A model generated the notes under the pieces. It saw nothing but the letters and a program-made list of their open reading frames with translations. It was not told the origin of the DNA and ran no database searches. A DNA stretch of 64,000 bases from Polytrichum commune (Eukaryota; Streptophyta; Polytrichopsida; Polytrichales; Polytrichaceae): contig OX485804.1 of NCBI GenBank assembly GCA_950295325.1, positions 43,524,001 to 43,588,000 on the forward strand, written 5' to 3'. The translations under genes were made by a program, and so were the position numbers. Of this stretch, positions 1-13,156 are shown piece by piece; the first letter of the stretch is position 1; every line of letters begins with the position of its first letter.

Positions 1-779
1 TCACACAATCAAATATGTATAATTAAGATTTGAAATGTAATTCATTTAGAGTGACCAAGTCAAACTAGATAACATTTGTAGGCAGCATCTGTGATCCACA
101 CTAATTGTAGCTTCTTGAGGTGCTTTGAAACCTCCACACACGGGTAGATCACTTAGTGCATTTTAAAAACGACGTGCGGCATAATATAGAGAGGATTAAA
201 ATCATAAAATCATTTGAAATAAAAATTATAAAGGAATTCCAAATAATGAAGGGGCCATTAAATGTAGACAATCCCATTATAAGTAAGTTAGATGGACATA
301 AAATGTGGGCCATTATTTTTTTGTAAAATTAATATAGGGGCTGAAGACAAGGATCCTAGAAGGATCCTATGTGTTTTCATCATAACAGTGTTTGCAATGA
401 TATTACTTTGCTATGGTCTCCTATGTGCTTTTTTCATAACTCTATTTGCAATGATATTATTGTTTGCACCCTTCTTTGTTTCCATGCTTTCCCTCAACAC
501 TCGTCAATTGCGTTAGGAAGTAGATTAGCTTTTATTACTTAAAAGGAATATAGAGTACAAAAAATTGCAGTGACTTGGACAATATAAGTAATGGAAGGGT
601 GCAAACAAATGGGCCATTTTTGAAATTTAAGTAATTATAGGGAGGCTTTAATTCAACCCTTGAAGGTAAATAGCCCCAAAACAAAACAAAATCCCCAGCC
701 GCACGTGGTGCACAAAATGGCCTTAGAGTGATCTACCCGTGCCTCCACATCATCTGCGCTCACTTATTTACTCTATCCG
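1..779. other. No gene recognised
   Basis: AT-rich sequence without a convincing reading frame. The short open frames are hydrophobic or low-complexity and share nothing with known families that I can recognise. Confidence 0.5.
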
Positions 780-945
780 TAACACTATTAAGGTCCATAG
801 CAATTTTCTTTGGGCTTGACAATATTCCATGTAGTATTCTCGGATATTTCCCACATTCTGAAGGAATGTGGGGAATATCCGGGAACACTACATGGAATAT
901 TGTCAGTCTCACATAACATTGTTATAAATATGAATAATGTTATGT
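780..945. mobile_element. Hairpin MITE (copy 1)
   Basis: The core at about 818-905 is a near-perfect inverted repeat: the segment beginning gacaatattccatgtagt returns in reverse complement as actacatggaatattgtc, with a loop of only a few bases around 862. The outer flanks, ending in ataatgtta near 940, resemble the ends of the second hairpin at 1390-1534. No coding capacity. A small non-autonomous DNA transposon is the simplest reading; the superfamily is not determined. Confidence 0.6.
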
Positions 946-974
946 CCATTCTACATAGTTACTTGATTATGTCG

Positions 975-1260
975 CATGTGGTGTGCTTGCCTTATTACAC
1001 TAAATATTGTATTTAGTATCACCAATTCGTTTTGCCTTGCTCAATACTGCCCATGTAGTGTCACCAACACTGATTGTAAGCCTAACATTATTTGTCATTC
1101 CTTTGTAAAAAAATTTGGGCATTATGGATTCACATAGTTCCAACTAAGTGATTTGTCATGCAAATTTCAATCATACATGACAATTTCTCATCATATAAAT
1201 GTTAGGATACAGAATGTACCCAACTTTATTGCAATAATTGGCATTTGGATGAGCTTAAAT
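975..1260 (+). repeat. Third, partial copy of the 10-18 kb LTR-like repeat
   Basis: Shares the blocks ctaaatattgtatttagt, ccttgctcaatact, catgtagtgtcaccaacac and cctaacatt in the same order as 18,610-18,745, and in inverted order as 10,085-10,150 plus 11,130-11,150. It then continues with sequence resembling the reverse complement of about 9,950-10,080. No gene. Confidence 0.55.
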
Positions 1261-1389
1261 GTAAGTTGGGAGACAGTATTTGTCAACTTATACATAAAAG
1301 GCGTCATTAGAAAAGCTATCACAATGACATAAAATACCATATTACACTAAATACAATAATATTCAATGTACTAGGTTTCTAATGCTTTC

Positions 1390-1534
1390 TCATAACATCA
1401 TTGATATCCATAACATTATTCTATGGGACTAACAATATTTCTTAAAAGATTCCCCCACATTCAGATTGAATGTGCAAAATATTGTCAGTCCCACGGAACA
1501 CTTATATGGATCTCAATAATGTTATGCTAGTACG
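1390..1534. mobile_element. Hairpin MITE (copy 2)
   Basis: Begins cataacatcattgatatccat and ends with the matching reverse complement atggatctcaataatgttatg, about 145 bp in total. The inner part (caatattt...aaatattg around cccacattca) repeats the design of copy 1 at 780-945. Non-coding. Confidence 0.55.
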
Positions 1535-2491
1535 TAGGTTATAACTAATAATATTTTATTGGAGTCTCACCACAATGCACCCAGTCTCAAAGTTGATAAA
1601 GGTGCATTGGGTAACTTATTTTATGCCAAAAGAATCACAAAGAGCAACAAAGTATGTAAGTTCTAGACAAGGTAACCCTTCAAGGCTCAAGAGGGCTGAG
1701 AGGGGTTACTAAACATAACCAATTCGGCATCCTTTTCTTTGGACTTTCTAATTGTGAAGATCAACACCCTAGATTGAGAGTATGGGATTGAGAGGTTACA
1801 TTATGTCGAAGGTATCGTCTTTCCAAATCTTGAATTGCCCCTCATGTGTCAAATGGTTATAAAACAATGTACATGATTACAGTCATGACAAGCCAAACTC
1901 CTCATAAAAAAAAATTTAGTGTCATGGGGGGGGGGGGGGCTCCTTGGAGAGGATTGTATATCACGTACAACTAAGGGGTATTATTGGAGGAGGTATTTTG
2001 ATGGCCTGGACTAATGAAAAGCACCATAATCTATTTCATGGTGTTTTAAGGTTCCATATAATTACTTACAAGGTGTGCCGATGAAGGGTCCTATTTTTTT
2101 AGCCCTTTGATTGATTCTTAAAATTTAAAGTAAATCAAGAAAGTGAAATCTAAAGATTAAAGACATAGATGCTTCTAAAAATTTGAGTGTCAAAACTACG
2201 ACTTACTCAAATTCCAATGGTAAGGATGTTTGTTTGCAAAAAGAACCCAACACATCCCAGGCACACCAAAAACGAGGCTGAGAATGACTATGAGAACAAT
2301 GTGTAACATAAACATTTCATCCATGCCTCCATTGCCACTATGCATACCCTATCTTACTTCTAATTATAATTCAAATATATATTGGATTTATGCATCAATT
2401 TGGATAATAATAACCATCAATATGATGCACACTAGATCACAAAACTACATAATTTATGGTGGTTAGCGAACATAGAATACAAACATTCGAA
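1535..2491. other. No gene recognised; includes a G14 run
   Basis: Contains an uninterrupted run of 14 G at 1926-1939. I see no conserved protein or RNA feature. Confidence 0.45.
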
Positions 2492-2492
2492 G

Positions 2493-2553
<61 letters not shown>
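2492..2553 (+). repeat. (GTT)n microsatellite
   Basis: About 20 uninterrupted GTT triplets. The poly-leucine reading frame across it is a by-product of the repeat. Confidence 0.95.
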
Positions 2554-5500
2554 ATACTAGGGTTTGTTATAATAAGAATTGGACATCTTATATAGGACCT
2601 TATATTGGTTATACTCCAATACACCATTTTTTTATCCATCATATGTTACCCCTAAACAAATTTCAAAATTGTTGGTATAAATAATAAAATACACCATATC
2701 TTTGGTTGCACCATCCTAGCTAAAATTTTCTAAGTCACCCCTCCCCCCCCCCTCCCGCGCGGTATACCCTTTAGCACTTGAATACTACTTTAAAATATTT
2801 TAAAAGTTGAAGAACATGAAAAGTAAATCGAAACGTCCCAACTTGCCCTACAATGAGGTCGCTTATAAAAGGGTATAGGCATTTAAAGACTAGGGGATGG
2901 GGCCTATTCGTGCAGGTGTCTATTCCTACAGGCAACTATTCATTGAACGAACCCAAACCCTAGTTCATTTTCTCTCATTTTCTTTCTTGTTCCCCTCTGC
3001 CTCCGCATAGCTTTGGTCCACTGCATTGTTTGAGGGAGAGCAAGAGAGAAGAGAGAGAGAGTAGAAAACAAAACAAATTGAGGGAGATATTGAAATTGAG
3101 AGAACAAAGAGTGGGAGAGAAAGAGGAGTTTTGGGGTCATTTGATAGAGATGGGTTTGAGGTGTGTTGTTTAAAGTTGAAAGACATGAGAAATAGGGGTT
3201 TGAAGGTTTGTAGTTCAAAGTTGAAAGGTTTGGGAGAGAAGGTATAAACTCAATTTTTTTGGCTATAGCCTGACTTGTAGGCTAAAGTTCTAAAATTAAT
3301 AAGAATAAGAAGACAATGGAAGTTAGATTCTCATCCGTAGTGGGAACAAGAGGCGATAGTTGGTGAGTTAGGCCACCTTCTTCCACCCTTGAGAAGACGG
3401 CAACCGGAAGAAAATGGAGGCTATTGTCTTAACTCAAAATCTTGCATAGTCTCAACATAGAGTAACAATAGCCAGTAGGTGTTGAAACTCGATGATTGAG
3501 TTTGGCCACAAACGCTAACTCAAGCATGTAGCTTGAAAGGCAATGGAACAAGATGAGTTGTGTGATATGAACTCAAGTATGTTACATAAACTTTGATAGT
3601 GACGGGTTAAAAAAAAACTTTAGGTAATTGTCTTGGTATCTATGAAATGGAAGTGTGAATGTTATTGCAATATTCTTGGAAGTAAGAGTAATATCTTGTG
3701 TCATTGTTGGAAATGGCCATAAGCATGTGAGTCAGTTCACTCAATTTGAGACAAATAGTGAAGGATGATTGCCAAAGAAAAATGCAATAGCCTTGTGAAG
3801 GACAAATAATCGAATACTAGTAAGGCAAATATGTGATCAAAGGATGTGAGAGAAAAGGTCAGTGAAGGCGGATAGCCTTTTGCAAGAAACTAATAAAACA
3901 AGAGTCCAATATTGAGTCCAAGTGAGGCCAGTGATTGGCGGAGTCAAGTTGCCTAAGGAATTGGTAGTTAAGAAGAGTATGAGAGAAAGAAGTCGTGAGA
4001 TTAAGTTATTAGGCAATAATCTTAGAGTACGACACTTAGCTAAGAACATGTCAGTGAGAGCAATAATCCCGGGATAATTAATCAAGAGGACAATGATCCA
4101 TAATTATTCAAGAAGGTAATTAGTCCAAAAGAGCCCATTGTTTATTGAAGTGAGAAGGAACCGAGGGGCTTGTGAAAAGGCCATAGCCTATGAGATAGAG
4201 AAATCGTCAAGTGTGAAGCGAGAGAGAATGAGGCGTGGGATGGGCAATTAGGAATTGAAGAGTCAATAGAGATTGAGAAAGGCGATTAGCTCAAGTGGGA
4301 CGCAAAGAGGAGTAAGGGTATGATTGTGAGCAAGAATCCTCCCCACCCTTGATTGCATCCTAGTCCGGGTGGAGGGTTCAACTTCACACTGGTGTTTGCA
4401 TCCTACTTTTTAATTGGACATTCCATTCAATTTCAAAAGAAAGGCGGGGTGGTAAGTGGAGTTGCACCACACCACTAATAATTGCAAGAATAAATACTTA
4501 AATCACCTTACAATATCCATAAGTGCAAAATCCAACACCTTCACTCAATGTTCTCGGTTTCTTTGCTAACAACTCAAACTCTACATCTAACCAAGCTTGA
4601 AATCATTCCAGCAAATGTGGTTGAACTTTGTTGCCGCATGTGTAACTTCAGACTCGGACCTTGAATTCATGGCATACTTCCCTTTCTTCATTTATGCTCG
4701 GCCTTATTTAAGATACCTTCTTATTCCCATTAAATCCCATCCTTCCAATACCGCAGCTGGAATGGCTCCACCGCCGCAGACCACTTTCGGAAGTATTGCC
4801 CACCATTGATCTGTCCAATGCCAAAGACACATTTCCCATCATGGCTCCCAACACCAAAAACCAATTCCCCAGCTGCAGCTACTGCATCCAAAGACAACAC
4901 CAAAATCAACGCAAAAAATCCCCAGAGCATTCCACAACCTCAACAGAATTGAAGTGAGTTCACAATCTCTCAAACTTCCATGCAATAGAAAAAAAAGTAA
5001 TAAAAAAAAATGAATTGTGTGGATCCTTGATCATACTTCCACAACACTAAGTCAAGACCTCTGGAGTGCCGTGTTGCCCAACCTAAAACAAGTCATCACC
5101 TACCACATAACACAACTAGTGCATAATTTGTTAGTTAGCAAGAACCACTGCTTCAACCTGTGCATTTCGAGCCTTGCAAAGTCACTTCTCTAACTAAAGA
5201 ACAAGGAAAATCATGCCTCTCACAACAACACACAACCTGCGGCAACCTGCAGCAATCTTCAGAACATCTCTTCTGAACTGAAGCCAGGTTTCAGCCCAAA
5301 TCATCATATGAATCTCATTGACAATCCTTTATTAAGCAATTGAATCCTGACGATGCAATAGCAGTTGACAACAGTCACCCGGTGCCACTTGAGCAATTGG
5401 AATTTGGTTGTGAGGTTTGCTCCTCCCTCAAAGCTCCTCCGAATTAGAGCCGTACGTGGTGTGCATCTCCAACCCCACAGCCCCAAGGTTAGCATTTCTA

Positions 5501-6356
5501 TGGCATCCACTCAGTTCCTTGCACACACACTACCAATTGATCTACTCCAAGGTTAAATTCAAGCACTTAGAGATGATCCAAATGAAATCCCAAAAATTAT
5601 GAGTGAACACTATTTCTTCGTTGATTGATATATGATAAGCAAACGCCGTTGTTGCTAATCTGCGGTCTAATTGGATGTTCTGTCTATGAATTGTGGTTTG
5701 TGGTGCTTTTGGGCACCCCCCTCCAAGGGAGCCTAAAAGTACCGCACAAGCCCTTCGGTGAGGGTGGCCTACTTTGGCAAGTGCCCAAGCCGAACCCGAG
5801 TGTTATGATATTTCATAAGTGCTTCGGTTTGTGGAAGCATTTGGTAATCGCGTCATATTCTTTCAATAGGTTGTACCTAGATCTTAAGTACCTCACGTAA
5901 TTATCTAAGCTACATCAATTTTCCTAACCTAATGCCTAATCTATCATAGTCTACGCACAAATGCACCATCCTTGGGATTAAGGCAACCTAGCTCTAATGA
6001 ATGAAATAACCTAGCCTACATCTTCTATGTATGGCTTTTAGTTATTTCTTGCTCGAATTGACGGATAACAAGTGGATTTGCTTAATCAATTGGCCACATC
6101 TACTCCTTTACTTCTTATGAATTAAAATTCTCTAAAAGGGGGGACCGTAATTAAGTCCCACCCTCTCAACCTTCTCTCTTAATTTGTGATTGATTGAACA
6201 AAGCCTATATTATTACGTTCATAAATTATGGCATTACCACCTACATGTTTGGTGCACACCCTAGCCCGAACCCTTTAATGTTGCGCACCTCTCCATAAAG
6301 TGCTTGAAACACCATGGACACAAGGGGGACCCTGGAATGACACCTGGGACTTGTGG
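2554..6356. other. Gene-poor stretch, nothing assignable
   Basis: Contains a C-rich run near 2,741-2,755, a purine-rich GAGAGA tract at about 3,030-3,125, and many short open frames that I could not link to a family. A region with gggcacccccc near 5,710 may belong to an old transposon, but I cannot place it. Confidence 0.35.
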
Positions 6357-6640
6357 CGCCGTTGGTGAGAGGGCCCAAGTAATCCTAGTGTAGGTGGGGG
6401 CCCGAGCGTTGGGAACGTCTTCCATCCACGGAGATTAGGAAACACGAGGGTAAGGCCATAATCTATAAATAGATTATGATGTGTGAATTCTAGAATGCTC
6501 AAGAACACCTCAATCGCAAGTGTGAGCTAGGAGATATGGCAATTTGAGTGGGGCGTTGTTCCGAGACAACGCCTTGGAACAGCAGTGGCCTGGGAGTGGC
6601 TTCCTTGATTGCCAAGGTTTGAAAAAGTATAACTTCCTCA
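6357..6640 (+). repeat. LTR-like repeat, inverted partner at 45.1-45.4 kb
   Basis: Aligns by eye, at roughly four bases in five, with the reverse complement of 45,074-45,354. Shared blocks include gttggtgagagggcccaagt, attctagaatgctcaagaac and gcagtggcctgggagtg. It contains a TATA-like ctataaatag near 6,463, as expected inside an LTR promoter. No retroelement genes are recognisable beside it, so it may be a solo or truncated LTR. Confidence 0.5.
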
Positions 6641-9628
6641 ATACTTGCCCAAATGGGACAAATGATGAATTCATCGGCATTTACATGAAACGTAGATGAC
6701 GATGGAGTGGTTGCTTGTTAGCATTAAACATCATACAACAAAATTATGATGTTCTGAAGTTGCTAGGGGTTCTAGCCTCAGCGGCTAAAGGAAAATGTCT
6801 ACTCGGTCCCAACTCTTGGTAGAGATACAAAAAGTTTATTGACGGTGAGGTAGAGCCCTACAAAATGTCCTAGAGGCTTATATGAGTGAGGTGGTGTGGC
6901 CTCACCCACCTGCGGCCGAACGGCACGGCCTTCATGGGCATTGGCCCAATGTGAGGGCATAGTTGCCTAGTATGATTCGGGTTGTTATAGTGTTGCTCCG
7001 GCAACGCAATGATCAACATAAGATTGGACTTCCATGAATGAAAGTCCACATCTAAGAATTGGTTACCGATTAAGGGATGAGTCCTGAAAGTAAAGTAGGA
7101 GGGTTGTTTCCCCTCTTATGAACTATAAGGTCCGGAGTAGGAGGAACTAACCATTGGCATGGCGGAATGCGAAGGGTTAGCGCTCGTGACCTTTGCAAAA
7201 AATGAAAATGGTTAAGATTATTAAGGGAGCTAGCAACGGTGGCGATATTTAAGGCCATGTGCGGGTCTCTTGAAGGTTGGTTGACACAAATGCCCTCCGA
7301 TCTTTGGTGCCGGAAGGGGTAGTGTCAACCCTCCAAGTTAAGGTCATAGTTGGTTTTTTTTGCCCATGGGGATTGTACAAATTTTGTTGGTTGTTAATTA
7401 ATTTAACACGGTTTGACCACGAAAATTTAACTTAATGAGACCGGAGAATAAAAGAAAAAGGTTTTGATTAAAAAAACAATCTTATAAAATATAGTTGTCT
7501 ATTGAAAACTATATATTACACAGCATGAATGCTCCCCATACGCATGGAATAAGGGTATTGAAGGACATTTATACTTGCATGATACTTGGTCCCACGAAAC
7601 GTAGCCGAGGAGCTAAATAATGGTACAATAGTTCAATCTCTTAAAACATCTATCTTTATGGTGTTTGTCCTTTGATATTCACCTAACCACACACCAATCA
7701 AATATAGTAGGTTTCCATTTAAGAAAAGTAACTGAATAACACATGTGTAACCCTTAACTTGGCCCACCTACCATTAGCATATGCACTAAATCTATAGGTG
7801 ATCCACTTGAAACCCACAAACCATGTACATGTGAATGAGCCCTTATCATGTTAGTATTGAGAAAACCATGTTCTCTTGAGTCTTTCATTATTTTATTCAA
7901 TAAATTGATTTATTGGGTTGCAAAAGGTGCCATTCATAAGGTATGTGGGTGTTAATTGGTTTGTTTTTCATGTTGTCCAATTTCTACCGATTAAATTACA
8001 CAACAAAAACCATGTTGCATTAGCAAATTCATGTTGAAACATCTGCAAAAACCAGATTGAAACTCAGACCTCCCTTGATTTAGTTATGCTTATCGGAAGT
8101 GTATGTTTGGTGATTTCTCAACTGGATATATAGGTCATCGCAATTGTGTTCATTGTTGCGTATAGTGTAGTTGATATTTGAAAACATAGTCCAATCTCTT
8201 ATAAACATGAGTCTTTATGGTGTTCGCTCTTTGATCCTCACGAAACCACATACCCATCAAAACTAGGGTTCCGATGAAGAAAACAAGCCGCATAAGACCC
8301 TTTTACCTTAGTGCACAATCTGGTGAAGGACTTTGCAAGTACCATCCATAAGATTAGAAAGATGATATCTCGGTTGTTGAGGATGTTTGCTTGATTTGGT
8401 GCCTTCAATATGCCAATTTGATTTGCTTAAATCCGCTAATTTTTCCAAGTGTCCTTCAAAATTCTCCTCTTCAATTAGAGACAAGGTGTGTGGGCATTGT
8501 GTGGGCATTGTGTGGGCACTCTTTGTTTTTGGACGTTTATATTTGAGTGTTGCAGTACAAGGAAAATCTTGAAACTCTTAACTCTCAACAATGGAAGTCT
8601 TCCCGCAATAGGAATTCCTAAAGTTCATGAACCATGCGTTAGGCAACTATTACATCCACACGAGGGTGATTGTGTTGGCTACACTATATAATTAACCTAG
8701 TGTGGCATTTCGTTGATGTGGCTATGTTGATTCGAGTGGTCTCCATGGTTTATCATGTAGCATGATTCTGGTATGAGATGACCCTAAACTACCGGGTGAT
8801 AGTGGAGAGGTACCCATTTCCAAATGAAGTGATTGGCAGTTCGATTTCCGCTGTGAAATTTTCTCGCTACTTGACGGAAAAAAAACTAGGTAAGTAGGTA
8901 GGGAGCCAAGAGCCCATACACTCCAAGGTAGGCAATATACCTCACTTTGCATTAAGAGAATTGTTGAACATGATAGGGTCAACATGCTCAAATTCATGTT
9001 TTCAAATGCCCAATGTTGGTTATTTATTTATTTATTTAGCATGATTCAATGTCCCAGGTCACCGTCTACGGTTTCCTCCTAGGGATTACAAGACCATTGA
9101 CATGGGTTGATGGTAAGCAAATATGTGATGTTATAAGGTAATTGGATCTCCAAGGCTTTCCTTTTTTCCTTCTTCTGAAATACCCACTTCTCCTTCACAT
9201 ATTACACATGTGACTAGAGCAAGATGATTAGCAAAAATTGAAATCAAAGCCACATCCGCAACTTTTTGAAACTCATACATCAAATGTCTTATGCACTATC
9301 ACAACGACGATTTCTGTCTTTTAAACATTCATATAGCCTCCCCTTCCCCCCAACCCCCATCCTCACCAATTATGTTGACTATTGAACCTAAAATAGAAAC
9401 GTTCCAAACACATAGCCGAAACCCTTTTGGACTTTTATGATGTCTATTCTTAGATCCACACCTACACTAATCACACACCATTCAAATATTATATAGATTA
9501 GTAACCTAATTAGCCCCTGTATATCTTAGTGTACCTAAGGTACATGGGTCTTGAATGGTTACTTTTCCCAACTAGCACACTTCTCTTAGGGTAAGGAACG
9601 TATGATTAGTACAAGATGGTTACACCCA
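6641..9628. other. Gene-poor stretch, nothing assignable
   Basis: No recognisable domain on either strand. It includes a small direct repeat (tgtgtgggcattg) near 8,490-8,515 and a tatt/attt run near 9,020-9,038. The first few hundred bases may be the rest of the LTR-like repeat. Confidence 0.35.
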
Positions 9629-9845
9629 ATATAATATTTAGTGTCACTTACTTTCGGGGTTCCACAAGCTATATCTTTTCACTGTTGATGTATTTTTTGA
9701 CCAAGTAAAGTTGTCAATGTTCTACAATGTCCAAACAACCCATTTGACATTGGTTGGTAAAATATGAGATATACAACCATATAGATATAGCATTGCGTAA
9801 TTCCAAATAATCAGTGACACTAAATACAATATTTAGTGTAGTGAA
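9629..9845. mobile_element. MITE, relative of 47.2-47.4 kb
   Basis: About 217 bp ending in inverted forms of an ATATTTAGTGTCACTT motif (tataatatttagtgtcactt on the left, gtgacactaaatacaatatt on the right). The interior, including accaagtaaagttgt and agatatagcattgc, matches 47,213-47,440. No coding capacity. Confidence 0.6.
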
Positions 9846-10148
9846 TCTAAACCGAGGTCGTAGCCACTTTCCTCTTATTTATTGGTGCTCATATAAATAT
9901 CATGTTCATTATCAAAGTGAAGATTCTTGTGCTCATTAAATGGTCAAAATTTGGTATATGTTGCATCCAAACATTCTTGTAGTGAAATATTGAGATGGAG
10001 TATTTGAATTTGGATGAAAAATAACTTAATAAGTGATTGTAACTGCAACTTTGTGAATCTATAAGGCCCGATTATGTTTACAAGGAGTGACAAATAATGT
10101 TAGGTCTACATTGGAGTGTTGGTGACAATACACGGGCAGGTTACAATT

Positions 10149-11130
10149 AGGGCCATTTCACACACGTGACTAAGAGCCCACAACCATTACAGTTCAGGCA
10201 CTCTCGTTGGTGGAAAAGGCGGAGCCGGTCCAAGTTCGCTTCCCAGTACACTTGAGGGACCAACGGAGTTTATGACTGCAAGATGGATGTAAAAGTCTGC
10301 ATGGATTCCTACGTGGCATCGAATGGATCATGTTTCATGGTCACTTGGATTATTTTCAAAAACCACCTCCTAGAGGTAGGCCTAACACAAAACCAGGAGA
10401 CCATGGCACTCCGAATGCTCACAACCATTAATTTATTCTATTTTATCATGTGTGAGGACCTGCATGAATAGAAATTTATTGAAATAGCATTTGGTTGAGG
10501 GCCCGGTCACATATGGCTTCACACTACACTTGAGAATCCATGACCACACTACATGATTTTGGAGGTGTGTTGGGACGGACTTGGACACTTTCTTTTGGGC
10601 TCTCACAATCTCATGGAAACGGCTCTTGGCTTGTGTGTGTGAAGAGCCCATACATGAGCCAAGAGTTGTGACCACGAGATTGTGAGAGCCCAAAAAAAAG
10701 TGTCCAAAGGCCGTCTCAAAAACACCTCCAAAATCATGTAGTGTGGTCACGGATCCTCAAGTGTAGTGTGACGCCATATGTGACCGGGCCCTCAACCAAA
10801 TGCTACTTCAATGAATTTCTATTCATGTAGGTCCTCACACATGACAACCAACGGTTGCGAGCGTTCAGAGTGCCATGGTCTCCCAGTTCCGTGTTAGGCC
10901 TACTTCCAAGAGGTCGTTTTTGAAAATAATCCAAGTGACCATGAAACATGATCCATTCAATGCCACGTAAGAATCCATGCAGACTTTTACATCCATCTTG
11001 CAGTCACGTACTCCGTTGGTCCCTCAAGCGTAGTGGGAAGCGAACTTGGACCGGCTCCGCCTTTTCCACCAATGAGAGTGCGTGAAGTGCAATGGTCACG
11101 GGCTGTCAGTCTCGTGTGTGAAGTGGCCCT
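10149..11130. mobile_element. Foldback element FB3
   Basis: Two arms of roughly 490 bp form one inverted repeat centred near 10,640. It begins agggccatttcacacacg and ends with the matching cgtgtgtgaagtggccct. Shared inner blocks include tggaaaaggcggagccggtc and atggatgtaaaagtctgcat. The arms differ at scattered positions. Against the uninterrupted right copy of R1, about 35 bp of R1 is missing at the insertion point, and I see no target duplication. The open frames in the arms are mirror images without a recognisable product. Confidence 0.75.
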
Positions 11131-11445
11131 AAATACAATATCTGGTGGTGTATCTTAATTAGGAAGATCCTACCTTACCTACTTCACTACAAATATGCCA
11201 GTACGGAATAGTCCTGCCCAGGACAGCTCCCTGTCTTATATATTAACACCACACCCCCAGGCCCATTATTGATTCACTTCGCCCCTTTATTCTATGTGGG
11301 CGGCCTTCTCTGAATGGTTCTTTAGTAGAGGATAAACGACCAATCTTTGGTTGCCACGTGGGCTGGGGGGGGGGGGTCCATTTGTTGTTGTTTACTTTGA
11401 TTAAAACATAAAATGATCATTGATGACTTTAATTGCCATGGGAAA

Positions 11446-12555
11446 CAGTGCTCAAAATTGAAGCCCTCATATGAATTTCATTTTGAAGGGCTCTGAAATT
11501 TCAGCATTGCAATTGAAGGGCATATCTAAATCTAGGACGTCAATGGAAAATTTTCAAAGAAATATAAAACTTAAATTAAAATTATGCATGATTTGCATGG
11601 TACATGCTTCTAGTACAATGAAATAATGGAGAATCAACTATCTAACTCCACCTCTTGAAGTGACAATGCCCTACGCTTGTTGGTTACTGTAGCAGTTTTC
11701 CAAGTGTCAAAAATGCCATTCCAATCCATGAATTCAACTCCCAAACTGTTTAGGCTAACCCTCATCAATGCATCAAGTGTGTCAAGGTTTAGGCATGTTC
11801 TCCTTTCGCTCTTAACCCAATTCTGCTTTGAAAAACCACGCTCACAAACAACAGTGCTAGTAGGGATCACAAGTATGGCTTGCCATAGCGACATTAGGGT
11901 TGGCCAATTGATCTTAAACTCTCGGTCACGGCCACAAAAAACCCAATTTTCATGCATACTTCGGTGTTGACAAGCTGAAGATAACATCTCCACAAATTCG
12001 AGCAACTCCGCATTGGCTTGATTGATCAACAAGAACAGAGCTCCACTTGAAATGTGTCACCAACCGGTTCAACCATTGCTCAGTTAAAGTGCCTCGATCC
12101 AATGCATCCATGGGATAGTGTTTTAGGCTGAAAAACCTGGCCGCATTAAAAATGAGCAAGTCGGGGAAGCGATCATTTAGTGAGTCAATAACCTTTTGGA
12201 CGTATAGTCTACCAAGGGTGATGCAATCCTCCAACGAGCCCCCTACATCACACCCGGGCATAGAGTCATAGTGCAAAGTATGCACTTTCTCACAACCAAA
12301 CCTATCAACATACAATTCCCATCTGGACTAATTCCCATCTGGATCTGAGATCTGGAGCCCAAAGTTAGACAGCCGGAGTTAAACGGCTACTTGACATGAT
12401 GAACAATACTTGAAGGGTACTATTTATCTAGCACTTCAAGTGAAGGGAGCACTTAGACATGAGGATTATGTTTTGAAGGGTTGTTTTCCTTGAGGTATTT
12501 TTTGAAGTCCCAAAACCCATTTGAAGGGCACTGAAGACTTCAATTTTGAGCACTG
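11446..12555 (-). mobile_element. hAT-family transposon, truncated
   Basis: Left end cagtgctcaaaattgaag and right end cttcaattttgagcactg form perfect terminal inverted repeats of the CAGTG...CACTG hAT type. The 8-bp sequence atgggaaa stands directly outside both ends (11,438-11,445 and 12,556-12,563), which is the target duplication length known for hAT. Removing the element restores an R1 sequence matching the right-hand copy. At 1,110 bp it is too short for a full transposase and carries only a C-terminal fragment. Confidence 0.9.
11634..12315 (-). pseudogene. hAT transposase C-terminal fragment
   Basis: Two overlapping minus-strand frames, 12,315-11,950 and 12,032-11,634, together cover the end of a hAT transposase. 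The second holds the hAT dimerisation block: WPTLMSLWQAILVIPTST, then CERGFS, then LDTLDALMRVSL. The first reads like the region just upstream, with a FPDLLIF block. The frame changes near 12,030-12,045, so the reading frame is broken. The catalytic N-terminal part is absent. It lies wholly inside the hAT element at 11,446-12,555 and is not expected to be active. Confidence 0.8.
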
Positions 12556-13156
12556 ATGGGAAACCATGGTGAAGGTGTACACCTATATATGTCTGGGGAG
12601 AACCGGCAGTGAGTTCCAGATGAACCGGTTGAGTTTGAGAAATAACTGGTTGAAGTTGAAGACTTTAGGAGAGTTACCGATCATTTTAGAGGAATTTATA
12701 GAATTTTATACCTCAAATGAATGAAAGCAAAACGGGATTATACTGGGATTTGTATCATGATAGGAGTTGCTTGCCTAACGACTGGAGGGGAAAAACACAT
12801 AAGGTACTGGCGTGGAAATAAAACTTTCTTTACAAAAACAACTGTACAAAGGAAATTTGGAAAAGCCTCCTCTATGCACCTCAACCTTTGTAATGTCATT
12901 ACCTCTCTTATATCTTGATACACTAGGGAATAGATATGCTCAATTTAAATCTCCCCTCCTTGTTGTCACATTTCCCTCCCATATATCACATGTTTGAGCA
13001 TTGAAGCGACCTACGAAAGAATTAAAAAATGCCGGTATGAAATAGTACTTGCTCATGATAGCTTGACACCCAAGCTCATTCTTGATTCACCTTGACCATT
13101 TATGGAACATCAAAGGCAAATTGAAGCAATCGAGTTGCCACTAAAGCATTAAGAGG

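Larger units (their letters stand above)
10080..13000 (-). repeat. LTR-like repeat R1, left copy, interrupted
   Basis: Three separated blocks (10,080-10,148; 11,131-11,445; 12,564-13,000) match, in inverted order, the blocks at 15,340-15,617 and 18,306-18,750. Removing the foldback at 10,149-11,130 and the hAT at 11,446-12,555 makes the left copy nearly continuous. The inner end reads tgctcaaacatgtga on the minus strand, so it starts with TG as LTRs do. The left copy keeps about 165 bp (12,575-12,735) that the right copy lacks. Inverted rather than direct LTR-like copies around a gag fragment is unusual. Confidence 0.6.

Noticed and set aside
2493-2684. Leucine-rich open frame
   Set aside because: It is produced by the GTT microsatellite; there is no sequence character beyond it.
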